Assembly: GCA_916048095.2 (NCBI GenBank)
Contig: OU696571.1
Location: forward strand, 5,947,001-6,011,000
Direction of reading: 5' to 3'
DNA: 64,000 bases
Source of the DNA: Sacculina carcini
Lineage: Eukaryota; Arthropoda; Thecostraca; Sacculinidae
The notes under the pieces are model-generated. The model saw only the letters and a list, made by a program, of their open reading frames with translations, was not told the origin of the DNA and searched no databases. The position numbers and the translations under genes are program-made. This document shows, one piece after another, positions 34,601 through 48,008 of this stretch (position 1 is its first letter; the number at the start of each line of letters is the position of its first letter).

Positions 34601-36073
34601 TTCCTCGGGATATTTTGAAATATTCCAGGACGTCTCGTCTGTGCTGCGCGGGATCATTCGAGGATGTGGTGAATCTGCATGAGAATACCGGTCATCTTGG
34701 TGTTGACAGAACTCGCGAGTTGTTGGTAACAGAGCCATTAGTCAATGTGAGAATTGTGCTAGAATTGACCCTGCCCCAAGAGAAAAGTGGAAGTTAGGTC
34801 AGCTGTCAACCGACAAGGTGTGGTTGCGACTGTCAATGGACATAACATACGTTAGCGGCCATCCGTAACATTGATTGACTGCGCATCCAGATTCACCATT
34901 TGGAGGAAGCTTTTTAGTGAAACAGCTCGCGCCATTTTCGATACTCTAGAAAACGTGTTTTCTGAGTTTGGACCACCACACACCCTATTGTTCGACAATA
35001 GTCCAACCTTTATGAGCGCGACTATCAATCAGTTGCTGCTGTTCTGGAACGTTACCTCGCAACAATGCTGCGCGTATCGCCATCAGGGTAATGGGATAGT
35101 TGAACGAGTGCACCGAACTATAAAGCGGATGGTGGAACGGTCTTCTCCTTCGGTATCAGAGATGGTGCTTTGGTACAACTCCACCACCAGCAGTGCTACC
35201 GGAGAGAAGCCATTTGTCAGTGTTTTTGGTTCGGTGCCCAGTATGCCAGGTGTTGGAAATGGAAGGCGACTTGAAAACACACAGATGAAGCAAGAATGGA
35301 CAAAGAATGAATGTCGGCAATAAAATGAAAATCCGTTTTCTGCAGGTGATGCCGTGTTCTTGAAACCGAGAAACCCGTCATGCACGGCTCGCTGGACTGG
35401 TCCACACATAATCTCGCGCGTACCCAACAGTTGGTCGGTGGATTTGGGTGATGGTATATCTAGACACGTTAGTCACGTAAGAAGAGTGAGTGATGATTCA
35501 CATACTACAGAGGACAGTCCTGCAGCTGAGCAAGAGTCTAGTCAGAGCGCGGAAGAAAGCAATGTGGGAGATGAAGCAATCGCGCTCAGGCCGAATGTCA
35601 ACAGTCGGGTGTGGTATAATAGATTACGCGATCGGTCTGATCTGCAAGCGCCTCTGCGTTACCGGAACTGACTTGGGGCGGTGTGAGAGATTGTGTGCGC
35701 TGTTATACTCCGCAAATGTTTTTCAGTTGTGGTTGAGTCATATATGTGTATGCATGTAGTCATATATGTGTAGTCATATATGCATATGCATGTAGTCATA
35801 TATGTGTATACGGTGTATGCATGTATGTGTGTGTGTGTGTGCATGCATGTGTACGTGTGAATGCACTGTGCATTGCTTGCAGAATTGTCATTTGATACGT
35901 GTATGTGTGATCTGTATGGCTGTATCTGAGTGAATGATGCGTTGTGAGAGAGGACAGGGCAGTTGGTGTTGAGTGAGCAGGTGTGGTGGTTTTGTGGCAC
36001 AGTACGACGCTGCAACTTCTCTTGTGCTATCTCATTTTGTTCACTGCTTGTTTGCTTGTGTTAACAAATCACA
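31696..36073 (+). mobile_element. LTR retrotransposon 'C', nearly complete, inside element B
   Basis: LTRs are 31696-32070 and 35682-36073, both TGTGAGAGATT...AAATCACA. They differ by about 5% plus several indels. Parts in order: gag from the ATG at 32090 with two CCHC knuckles (CFNCGITGHLSRHC, CFLCNRTGHIACNC) near 32.6-32.75 kb; aspartic protease (ALVDTGSTHSIL, 32.87 kb); RT (33.4-33.9 kb; VLDYRWLNRYI, LLDLRKAYLQIHID, YVDDIIV); RNase H (34.2-34.6 kb; VWTDASNIALGVVL); integrase (34.7-35.2 kb); a basic tail to 35.67 kb; and a purine run GGGGCGG before the 3' LTR. It is broken, with about three or four coding breaks. The flanks (CATAT and TTGTG) do not match each other. The leader is only 19 nt. 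Confidence 0.9.
32071..32083 (+). promoter_or_regulatory. Putative primer site complementary to the tRNA-Phe 5' end (element C)
   Basis: AGCTATTTCGGCT follows the 5' LTR with no gap. Its first 12 nt are the exact complement of nucleotides 1-12 of eukaryotic tRNA-Phe (GCCGAAATAGCT). The same 13-mer sits at the same place in element E. Confidence 0.6.
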
Positions 36074-36812
36074 TTGTGCAGTTTCGTTTGTCAAACGGTG
36101 CGGCTCGTGGTCGTCAAGCCACTTCCACTTGCAAGTCCACATGTTTTTAGCTACATCGAACCGTGCCTCCCGTCCTGGTTTTGACTCAACAATATCACCA
36201 GCCGCAGCACAGTATGCAGCCTTGGCACTCACTTGAAAACGCACCCCACCATCAGCACGTACGCAAACACCCCCAGCGCTTATATGGCGTTCATTCCCAG
36301 AATCGCATCATATCCCATCGGCTTGTGCTGCACAGCAAGGGCTTTTACAACAACTGACTGTTTCTCGACACTCACACAACATTCACCAACACTGGAAAAG
36401 TCAAAGCTCATGCCACCCAGAGTATTCACATGAGTCGTTACTGGTGTCTACAAACTCCACTCCACACAATACAGCGAGAACAACTGGTATCAACAAGCAC
36501 ACAAGACTCACGTTGATCAATAAACACAGTGACTGAAGGAAGTGCCTCATTGATCACTGAGGAGAGGGTGCTGGCGCTGACGAGCCCTCTCCTTCCTCGT
36601 TTCCCTGACAGTCCTTCGCCATGTGACCCAACTTGGAACAATTGTAACATCGTATCCGATATTTCCTTTTGGGGCACTATCTACTCAAATGAGCAGTCTG
36701 ATTGCAAATAAAGCATTTTCGGGGTGAAAGCGACCCGGCATTGGCGGCTAGACAGTTTGACGGGCTTTTTGTCGTTTGCCACACCATGCGAGTTCTGCTC
36801 ATGATATCCCTC

Positions 36813-37875
36813 TGTAACAATGTTTATATTTCATGCGGTGTTGTATATAACTTGGATTCTTATATCTTTATTTAGTAATCGTTGATTGTTTTGTGCATTG
36901 TGTATTGTATGTTGTGCATTGAAAGTGACATAGGATAGAAGTTAGGACAGGAAGTGAAGCGTAAACACATGCATCACTGTCAACACAGTAGGTTAGAATA
37001 CAGAACACAGCATTGGTTGCACACACGTAGACACACACACATACACTGTAAGACATTAAGAGAAAACCAGAGAAGCACGGGCACACGCATATATCACTCA
37101 CACCAGTGTGTAAGGCTATGTGCGTGTTGCCGGGCGTGTTGCATCGTGGTGACCTTGCGGTCCGTAAGTAATGAGGTCGTGCACAAATTGGAGCTGCAGA
37201 ATGAAGTAGGCGGCGCTAGCGAGCACTATATAAGCACAGTGCTTTTCACCATTCGGGGATATAGAGATAGAAGAGCAGCGGCAGTAGGAAAATATAGGAA
37301 TAGAAGAGCAGCGGCAGTAAGGATATGGAATATATAGATAGAAGCGGCAGCGGGAGGAGATAGATTGAGGGGCAGCAGCAGTAGAGGAGTGGAGTAGAGA
37401 AGTGGAGAGGTTCAGAGGGAGAATGGAACGGAACAGAGTATAGTAACACCAGAGGACAGACAGGAGAGACGGACAGACAGACAGGAGAGACGGACAGACA
37501 GGCAGGAGAGACGGACAGACAGACAGGAGAGAAAGACTAGCAGAGATACAGGCAGAACGGGAGACCAGATAGGATAGAAAACTGGATATAACGTTAGGAC
37601 AGATAGATTTAGGAACAGCAACATTAGTTATAATATCACGACGCAATACATTGTTTCTTCAACAATCAACTGTGTTTGGAATCGGGCAATAAGAGTAATC
37701 GCGGCACACAACGACAAGAGGCCTGCTCCACATTATGATATCACGACTGAAAGACAACGCTGTTACATTTGGTGCCGTGACTTCTTGACTCCAGCTACAA
37801 CACTACAGCAACGCTACAGCACTGTACGTCAGCACTCGTCCGGTATTTTGTAAGAGTATGAACAACGCTGTTACA
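36813..37875 (+). mobile_element. LTR element remnant (LTR plus primer-site leader) in the duplicated part of B
   Basis: Inserted with a perfect 5-bp duplication CCCTC (36808-36812 and 37876-37880). It starts TGTAACA and ends TGTTACA. The first TGTTACA, near 37762-37768, is followed by TTTGGTGCCGTGACTTC, whose TGGTGCCGTGACT fits the 3' end of tRNA-His plus CCA. About 80 nt later the end phrase ACAACGCTGTTACA returns. So this is one LTR, the leader, and only the very end of the second LTR: an internally lost element. GACAGACAGGAGAGACG repeats lie at 37450-37530. No coding part is left. The family is unknown; BEL- or gypsy-type elements use such sites. Confidence 0.8.
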
Positions 37876-38332
37876 CCCTCAACCACTGAGACTCTGACAC
37901 TGTGCTTGCATGAATACTGGTCGACACGTGCTCGGGTAGGCCATTTACAAATGCACATATCAGCAGATCATCGGAAACGCCACCAAATAAAACTGCAAGG
38001 TTTTTCAAATCTGCTAAATATACGTCAGGCGACTCACCTTCTTGCAGACACCGACTGGTGAACAGGGCGTATGCACGGAATCTGTCCACTCCAAACACCG
38101 AGAACAAAGCGCTGCGAGTCCCTATCGCACAACGGCGAATTTCATCCGGCAGTTGGGACCACACGACAAACGCGCCTTTTGAGAGACGCAGTGGCACTAC
38201 GCTCATCACATAGACGCCTTTGAGCTGACACATAATCTCGGTGCGAGTCCATCATTACACAATGTCACTCTGACCATCAAATTCTGGTATCACGCGAGCG
38301 TCGAAACCACATGAAGACTTCATTTTTCGAAG

Positions 38333-38344
38333 GGCCGGTTGGCT
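38333..38344 (-). promoter_or_regulatory. Putative primer site complementary to the tRNA-Ile 5' end (element B)
   Basis: Directly after the minus-strand 5' LTR comes AGCCAACCGGCC, the complement of GGCCGGTTGGCT. The first 12 nt of eukaryotic tRNA-Ile(AAU) are GGCCGGTTAGCT, so there is one mismatch. Confidence 0.5.
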
Positions 38345-38745
38345 TGTATTTGAATGTAAGCACGAAAAATAAAAAAGAACAAGAAAGCACAATTCCACAC
38401 GATCATACCGCAACACAATGCACTAAATACTACTCTCTCCACCGAACAACACTCTGAACCACTGCACAAACACCACACTCTCACTTCACCAGTAACGTAC
38501 TGCCCAACATGCACGAGCGACCGTTGACTCCGGGCGGATACCACCCGCGCATGCATCCACTCATCGCCCGCGCTTGTGTGACGCAGCTACCTCCGCGCGC
38601 GCATACAACAACGTACACAAAATCACACTCCCACGTACGCACACAAATACTCATGCACGCACACACAATTATATATAGTACAAATAATATACCATGCAAT
38701 ATCCACACAATAAACTCACCAATGCAATAGACAATAAACATAATA
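38345..38745 (-). repeat. LTR element B, 5' LTR
   Basis: Uninterrupted 401-bp LTR. It shows the empty LINE site ACCAGT at 38486-38491. The outermost CA seen in the other LTR is missing; GTTTC follows at 38746. Confidence 0.9.
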
Positions 38746-38750
38746 GTTTC

Positions 38751-41006
<2,256 letters not shown>

Positions 41007-41012
41007 GCTCAC

Positions 41013-42000
41013 ATGTTCTGTTTAGATTTGCTGGCCAGAGGTTTGTCGTGCAGACTTTGCGACGACGAAAAAAATGGACGCAGCGACGGCTTCGGGATGG
41101 AAGTGATGCTCATTGTGTCGATCTCGGGACCAGAGTCCGAGCCGTACTCGTCCAGCTCGTTCAGCAGGTCATTCAAGTCGCCCACCTCGCCGGCCAACTT
41201 GGGATCCAACTCCTGGTCCTGGTCGAGCCCTTGCAAGTCTTCGGACACCTTAAATCGCTTCAGCAGCGTCATAAACTTCTCTTTGAGGTTACGCTGGCGC
41301 AAGTGACGACCGCTCAGCTTGGCCGCGGCGGCGCCGGTGGCGGATCGCTTCCCCTGTCGTTCCATCACCGGCTCCGAGTCGGAACCCTCGTCGTTGGTGC
41401 TGTACTCCTCGTCCTCGTCCGAGTCGAAACGGTACGGCGCTTCCAGCTGTTTGGATAACTGAATCTCGTCCTGCTCTACAGGTTGGCTGATTAGCGCCTC
41501 CACCGACAAAATGGCGGCAAGACTGTGACACTCCTTGGGGTCAGAGAACAGTTTCAGCTGACGGTCGGGAGATCCCTGCACAATGTGCGTCATGTTGATC
41601 ACTCCGACAGCCAGTGTCTTGAATCCCAGAATGGCTCGATTCTTGTAGCGTTTCCTACGCTGCAGCATTATCTGAAGTTTGTTGCCTTCGCCTTTGAGAA
41701 AATGTGGGTATTGTAGCGAAAATGTAAGATCCAAATCGGTATCCAACAGGCCCGATGGAAGTAAAGGAAATTCGTTTGAGCGCAACGTTCTCTTAGCACT
41801 TTGCATTTTGACGGCAATCAAAATAGGACCCAACTCCGCGTTAATTGGCCTAACTATATCCAGATGTGACAATTTTAGTGAACACTGACGAGCAATGCAC
41901 GTTGGCGAAGTTCTCTCAACTTCCCAAGTGGCAAACAATTTCATAGGTGTTGGTTTACCGTTCGGGTCGTGCCCTGATTTTTGTAATCGCTCGGCCATTC
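41013..42000 (-). CDS. PACS: PACS-family sorting protein, 5' coding exon
   Basis: PACS proteins (PACS1/2 in vertebrates, one gene in flies) are cytosolic adaptors that bind acidic-cluster cargo and direct trafficking between Golgi/endosomes and other membranes. The frame from ATG 42000 (context AGAATGG) gives 329 residues. It has the cargo-binding FBR (MKLFATWEVERTS, then LDLTFSLQYPHFLKGEGNK, LQIMLQRRKRYKNR, ILGFKTLAVGVINMTHI), an acidic middle (DSDEDEEYS), FMTLLKRFKVSEDL, SDSGPEIDT and IPKPSLRPFFSSS. The exon ends at CAT|GTGAGC (donor at 41012-41011), so the C-terminal half lies left, beyond a long intron. That one exon covers all of this is odd, since vertebrate genes split it into several. 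No poly-A tract or target duplication suggests a retrocopy. Confidence 0.85.
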
Positions 42001-42521
42001 TCAAATACAAATATAAAACGTGCAGCACAAACAATAACCACAAAACAGCACAAACAGCACTAAAACCACACACAGACAACACAAACAACACAATGAAAGC
42101 GTTGACATCACCCTGCGGCATTAATGGAGTGATTAAGATGAACTAATAGAGACCTAAATATAGCTCATATGACTCGTTCGTTGTTGATTTCAGAACTCGA
42201 GGTAATTTCGTTGTTTTACTGTGTTCTTTGTGGAAATTTGTTAAGGGCTGGTGCAAAAAATTGAGGTAATTTTATTAGTACGATTAATTTGTCAGTTTAC
42301 AATCCTGTTGCCATCTTTTTGGTAAAACTTGCGTAGCGCGGTTGGTTTGTGAGCATTAGCGTGACCGCATCATGAGTAGATATCTGTAGCACAGTGAGGA
42401 AAAATGACGTCACTGAATTGGTAAATGTGCTGAGTCGAGCCACTAGGATGATCCCGCGACTTTATGATTTTTAATAAGAAGAACTATCCAAGAAGTTGCT
42501 CCTGCTCACTATGGTATACAG
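42001..42521. other. PACS 5' flank
   Basis: Probable 5' UTR and promoter region of PACS. No TATA box is clear. An in-frame upstream ATG at 42121 would add about 40 mostly hydrophobic residues. Confidence 0.5.
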
Positions 42522-42649
42522 CAGACTCGGACGACATGATTGAAACGTACAAATTGGTTATTGGTAACTATGACGCTGATAATCCTGTGGTCTTACGGTT
42601 CCGTGAGAGAGATGCAACCTCAAGGAGTCACATTCGAGTAAAAATAGAG
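42522..42649 (+). other. Candidate unidentified internal exon
   Basis: An open frame (DSDDMIETYKLVIGNYD, then NPVVLRFRERDATSRS, HIRVKIE) is bounded by TATACAG| on the left and GAG|GTAACA on the right, both usable splice sites. The composition looks coding. I do not recognise the protein and see no partner exon. It could be chance or a decayed element. Confidence 0.25.
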
Positions 42650-43123
42650 GTAACACCAGAATGAGACAGCATTTCTTCACTGGTAGGATTGTTAACATAT
42701 TAACAGCTTGCCATTATATCATTTTGAATCACCGAGTGTACTAGTTTTCTGAAGAATGCTCGATAAATACTGGCGAAACCAAGATGTTAGGTTCAATTAT
42801 GAAGCAATGCTTACATTGGCGCCACGCAATGTAAGCGCTGGACGGCTGACGTGATCGAAGATAAGCTCGTAACATGATGGAGGGCTTGGCGACGCTCACA
42901 GTGAATGCACAACCACTTGAATCTGTCATCCGACTAGCATGGGCGTAAGATCTGGATATATATGCTGGAAATGCCTGCGCCTAGCTTTCTTATAAGTAAC
43001 TCACAAGTAGATCAATGGCGATGTAATATGGTGCCGTCAAATTTTCACTGACTTATTCTAGAGTGGGACCTCGAGTTACGCATTGAATTTGCTCCATAAA
43101 CTTGGCGATGAGTGGAAACACTC
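42650..43123. other. Non-coding stretch before the piggyBac element
   Basis: I see no gene or repeat here. Confidence 0.5.
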
Positions 43124-43474
43124 TTAACACTAGAAGGACCAGAAATTATACTACTAAGAACGACCGAAGCCGTCAATTGACGGCTGTCAGTTAAGACTGC
43201 TCTTTTCCCGGCGATTTTCTTATGAATTAGTTCTTGTTTGCTTTTAATTATATATACATCGCTGAATCCAATAGGGCTAAAAAGATTGAAACCTAACAAG
43301 ATTTAAGAGTCGTACATCTAATTTGAATATCCTTAACTTCAGCGCAAAATGACGAATTTTGCACATTTGTACTAATAAGATTATTTAGACCATTTTATTC
43401 CAATTTAATAAGCACCATTCTGAAGGTATTATTGGATTCTATCCAGTGATATAATTTAAATATATATGCTAAAT

Positions 43475-43881
43475 CAGTGTTTCTCAACCTTTTTCTTGGC
43501 ATGGCCCCTCTCAACACAATGCGAGTCATTGTGGCCCCCAGAAACAGTCCGTGGCCCTCCTAGAAGTCCTTCTAGCCCAATACACCCATGGATTGTTGTG
43601 TCGCGACTTATCCAGAGCTCATATACGCCAGTGAATATTCTCACTGACCACCAAAACAACGCAATAACCGTGCGCACAGATGGGGTAAACACACATCGGC
43701 GGATCACACGATTGAAATGTACAACATCGAAAATATTTATAGAATATACTGCTTCAACATGAATTGTCCGTGGCCCCTGATAAAATATGGTTGCTCCCAT
43801 TTCATAAATTTGGTCCTGTTGCCCCTCAAAAGAACTCTATCGCCCCCAAGGGGGTCATATGAGCCACGTTGAGAAACACTG
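43475..43881. mobile_element. hAT MITE
   Basis: A 407-bp element with ends CAGTGTTTCTCAACC and GTTGAGAAACACTG and a perfect 8-bp duplication TGCTAAAT (43467-43474, 43882-43889). CC/GG-rich runs lie near both ends, as in Charlie-like hAT MITEs. There is no coding sequence. Confidence 0.95.
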
Positions 43882-43983
43882 TGCTAAATAATATAAATAA
43901 AGATTAAAGCCGCAAAGCAGACACAAGTGTCCATTGCAGCGTCGCAACGCAATTGGCAATCGTATGCAACTCAGTTGAGTATG

Positions 43984-44421
43984 TGTAGAAAATGTATTGA
44001 GTATACAAAAAAAACAATATCACACCAGAAAACCTCACAATGAATATAATACACCAACACAGAAAAATACAACACTCAAACGCCACTCAACGCGAAACTT
44101 CATCCACACACTCGCCACTCTCACCAACAACAGACCCGCAACGCAAGCGCGCCTTCCTATTTGTCACCTCGCATCACGTGATCTTTTCGCGCACACACGC
44201 ATACACTCTGGCATTTCCATATGCACATATACACCTACGTCACAGGGTCAACAGTACAGATGCACTTCTACACACCGCAAACACAAACACACACACACAC
44301 AATGATAAATGTACGCATACACTTCTACACAACGCAAGCACACACACACACACACACACACACACGAATAATGATAAAAGTACGCATACACTTCAACACG
44401 TTTGTTAACATCAAACCTACA
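43984..44421 (-). repeat. LTR element E, 3' LTR
   Basis: 438 bp, TGTAGAAAATG...AACCTACA on the plus strand. It lacks a CA-rich unit present in the other LTR. Confidence 0.95.
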
Positions 44422-47400
44422 CCTCCTCCTGATTGTTAGAATCACATAGATAGCACACTCGACCGCCTCCACGCCTTGCACGAATTCGTTCTGATCTCCG
44501 GATCGGAACGTTCTCACTGGATTGCGCCAGGCGGATCTGGTTACTCTCGTCATCACACGTACTTGTCTGCGGCGCCACAGGAAACCACGCGATGAGTTCC
44601 TCCTCATCGTCCTCCTTTGTCTCCTCCACGAATTCCTCCGCATCCTTCGTCTGTCTCTCAGATTCGCCTGCGAGTCTTGGTCTCAAATCACGAATGTGTC
44701 TGTTCGTCCCGTCCACCTGCACACACTGGGCAGAAATAAAACCAGTCACCACACCTTCAGCTTATTTATCAGTACATCTGGCACTTGGCGGCTTCACCCA
44801 GACCAAATCGCCCACTTTATATTTCGACGCGGCTGCATCTCTCAACTCCGGCGACGCCTGGTCACATTTCGTCCTCACCTCGTAGTTGTGCAATAACGAA
44901 GCGGGCGAACTGCTGGCGGAACTATCGTCTAACGGTTCGACGTTATACAAATAGGCAGCTTCAGCAACCGCACATCCTTTTCTCGCGGCAATGACCTTCA
45001 CTGTTCTATGATTACGCTCAACGATTCCGTTGCCAGACGGCACGTAGGCGCATCTGAATCTCAGACTCACTCCCCATTCCCTAACAAAGTGGCCGAACCT
45101 TTGACTGCGAAATGACGTTTCATTGTCTGTGAGAATAGACACTGGTGGGCCACGTTCAAAAAACACTTCCTGGAGCTTCTCGATCACGTGTTCAATACCG
45201 TGAGACCGCAACTCCCTCCAGACAGCAAATCGAGAGGGACCACAGTCGATAAGTGTCAAATACATCTTGCCTCTGAAGTGCGTTATGTCCATGGCTAACC
45301 GTTCCCACAATTTATCCACACTCAGTTGCCCTCTTTTCCACTTCACTGACGGTGGATCAATGGATTTGCACACCTCGCATGCCGACACCACTTTTGCAAC
45401 ATCTCTTCGACTTGCGTTATTTCCAGACCTTCTTACAAAATAGAGAGTTCGCTTGACTCCTGGGTGTCCCATCTCGTGGTGCACCCTGCGGATGTGATCC
45501 TCTGGTTTCACCATCACTGCGCAACATGATACTGTGTGCTCATTTTCACATGCACATCTGTTTTCTAGCCATTTCCTGGGCACACGAGTAAGTCGATCTG
45601 CCTTGTTTTCTCTCGATGAAACCAGCTTCACGCTCACTTTCAACTGATACTCGTCAATGAGACATTTGACAATATCCAGTCTTCTGCGCAAGAGCATTTC
45701 TCCGGCCGCTTTTGTGCGCAGACGCGATTTATCACTCAAAAGATCAGACATCCATCGAGCAACAGTCTCAGAATCAGTCATCAGCTCAATTTCGTTAAAG
45801 TGCCACACGAGAGCCAAATTCAGACCTTTTATGACTGCCTCCAGTTCTGCCATGTTAATGTGCTGTACGTTGTTTTTCCTCAGCCAGCTGCCGTCCTCAA
45901 CAATCTCGCCATCCACCTCGATTGCAGCTCCAAGAGCAAGGTTGCTTGCATCGACCCACACTCGAGCTTTTTCTCCTCGCACCGCCCATCGACCACGCAC
46001 AGGGTCATGTTTTGCCAGATCAATCGAGACGCTTTGGAGCCACTCTTGAAGAAATTCACTTTTTATTTCTTCATCCCATGAACTGCTGCTTTCACTTGCG
46101 ATTCTCTTGGTATATGCAGTCGCCACACGTAACCACCCACAAACTGGATAGTGCCCTGTCCATTTGCTGCAGACAGAAAACACCGTCCGACGCGTCACGC
46201 GTTCAGGTAACGTACACCACCGTCACGCGACCACCTCAATTCTTGGTCTTCCTGTGAAACCCACAAACCCAGAAGCCCTTCCCAGCTTCGACGCTCTCAC
46301 TGTCCTTACACATCATTCCATGTTCACACAAATGTTTCCTCACGTGCTCAACACTGACCAAATTTTTATTTACCAGCATATCGTCAACATACGGTACAAC
46401 TCCTGATTCAACCCGCTCATCCAATTTAATCACGGTTTTGAGCACTGCCTTCAAAATAAACGGAGCTACATTCAACCCAAATCCCAATCTTGTAACACAG
46501 TATCTTTCACCTTTAATCATTACAGTTTGATATGGCCACAAACTAGGATGAATTCTAATTTGCAAATACGCCTTCTTTAAATCCAAGACAGCAACATTAT
46601 CTCCTAGCCTTCTCCAGTTCCTCAAAGCATCAGCACAAACATCTAGCACAAACATGAGCATCTATGAAAGAATTCAACTCCCTGAAGTCCATTACTGGTC
46701 TTACCTTATTCCGCTGCGGCACAGCCATCAGCGGTATCAGTCCCCTCGCAGGGCCGAGTCTTCCTTCGTCGTACTTCACGAGCCAGTCATTCTCCATCCA
46801 ACACCGTAACTCGTCATCAAAAGCCCCTTGAATACCAGCGTCCAGGCGATACGACTCCACATGGTTTTTCAAAACACTCGGACCTTCTCCGCCAGCCCAC
46901 TTCCATTCCGCTGTCCACGATTTGTCTGACGCGTCATATACAACTGTAAAATCTGTCTCGTCGACTTTCAGGTTCTTATTGCAAGGATTCACTTCATCGT
47001 GCAGATCATGGCGCGCTCCACATGCAACACCAAATACTGGCCTTAAGTCCTCTGACAACGAAAGACCACCCAGCAGCGACATAGCATCTAGTCCAGCCAC
47101 AAAACGATAATCGAACAAGCACTCTGTAACCACAATAGCTTTTAGCTTAACTGATTTACCGTCCACGCGCAGCACTACGTTACTCTCCCCTGCGCACCGA
47201 ATCATCCCTCCATTCATAGCGTACACACTGACGGTCGACCTGTCAACTTTTTTCCCGCACAATGACATGTGTATTAAGCTTCTGGTGCATTCGGTGTCAA
47301 CCAGCACTGGACAGGACAAACCGTTTAGCTCGGCGACGACAGTCACAAGCACCTTTTGTATTGTTTTGGAGAGGAGGCTAGCGCACACCGCCTCTCCTAC

Positions 47401-47995
47401 TCGTTTAACGGGCACGACGCCTGCGCAAGTCCCTTTTCTCCGCATCGATAACACGTGATGTTTTCAAACGACTTCTTGCTCCTACAATTTCTCGATATGT
47501 GACCTACGCGACCACAATTAAAACATTTGGGGCCTGCTCCAAGTACTTCTCTCACCTTGACAGGTAGACCCATGACGAATGTACACCTCAACGTGATGTC
47601 TGCAGTGATGCCACAACAGGTGCCCAACTTCTCCAGGTCCGATGCGAACACATCCACAACCTCACCGTCCCGAAGTTTACGGTCCACGAATCGGTCCAGA
47701 GACACATACGGGTCAGCCCCAAAAGCTCGCTGTGGCGCAAAACATACCTTCTCCATGTTGAGCTGGTCGTCAGAGCTGAGACGATCAACTACGGCGTAAG
47801 CATTCCCGGTCAACCCCATCATGACGACTGTTGCCACATCGGTGACGCCTCTCAGTCTCAGACACATCTTCCTCACCTTTCCGAGCCACTCTGACGGGTC
47901 GCTTTTGCCGTCATACTCAGGTATAAGCCGAATGTCAAGTGATGAACTCCCACCGACAACTTGTGACTGCAGCATTTGTTCAGTTCGCTCCATGT

Positions 47996-48008
47996 AGCCG
48001 AAATAGCT
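47996..48008 (-). promoter_or_regulatory. Putative primer site complementary to the tRNA-Phe 5' end (element E)
   Basis: On the minus strand AGCTATTTCGGCT directly follows the 5' LTR, and the gag ATG comes 2 nt after it. Twelve of 12 nt are complementary to tRNA-Phe nucleotides 1-12. Confidence 0.6.

Larger units (their letters stand above)
36074..38344 (-). repeat. Second copy of the 5' half of element B, with leader
   Basis: From RT start to gag and leader, interrupted by the LTR remnant at 36813-37875. It begins exactly at the 3' LTR of element C and ends at the 5' LTR of B. It is nearly identical to 30592-31695. Confidence 0.85.
19760..38745 (-). mobile_element. LTR retrotransposon 'B' with nested insertions and a duplicated 5' half
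   Basis: The two LTRs match: the 3' LTR in two parts (19760-19906, 27932-28190) and the 5' LTR (38345-38745). Both start TGTATTTG on the plus strand and differ by about 4-5%. GTTTC flanks both sides (19755-19759, 38746-38750). Between them on the minus strand lie gag with a capsid-like region (31.7-31.3 kb), protease region, RT (30.7-29.9 kb; AYLQISVDSSLWPFQTVKF), RNase H (29.8-29.3 kb) and integrase (29.2-28.6 kb) with a tail to 28.2 kb. Insertions: a LINE at 19907-27931, LTR element C at 31696-36073, and an LTR remnant at 36813-37875. The segment 30592-31695 recurs right of C. The element is broken, with about three to five coding breaks besides the insertions. It is middle-aged: older than E, with LTR divergence like that of C. 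Confidence 0.85.

Noticed and set aside
37450-37530. Possible CRISPR-like array (ACAGACAGGAGAGACGG repeats)
   Set aside because: Short overlapping repeats without spacers, inside an LTR of a eukaryotic element.
41013-42121. PACS as a processed retrocopy
   Set aside because: No poly-A tract, no flanking duplication, and a strong splice donor at the end; kept only as an alternative.
44040-44439. His/Thr-rich plus-strand frames
   Set aside because: They lie in the CA-rich LTR of element E, antisense to the element, and repeat at 48 kb for the same reason.
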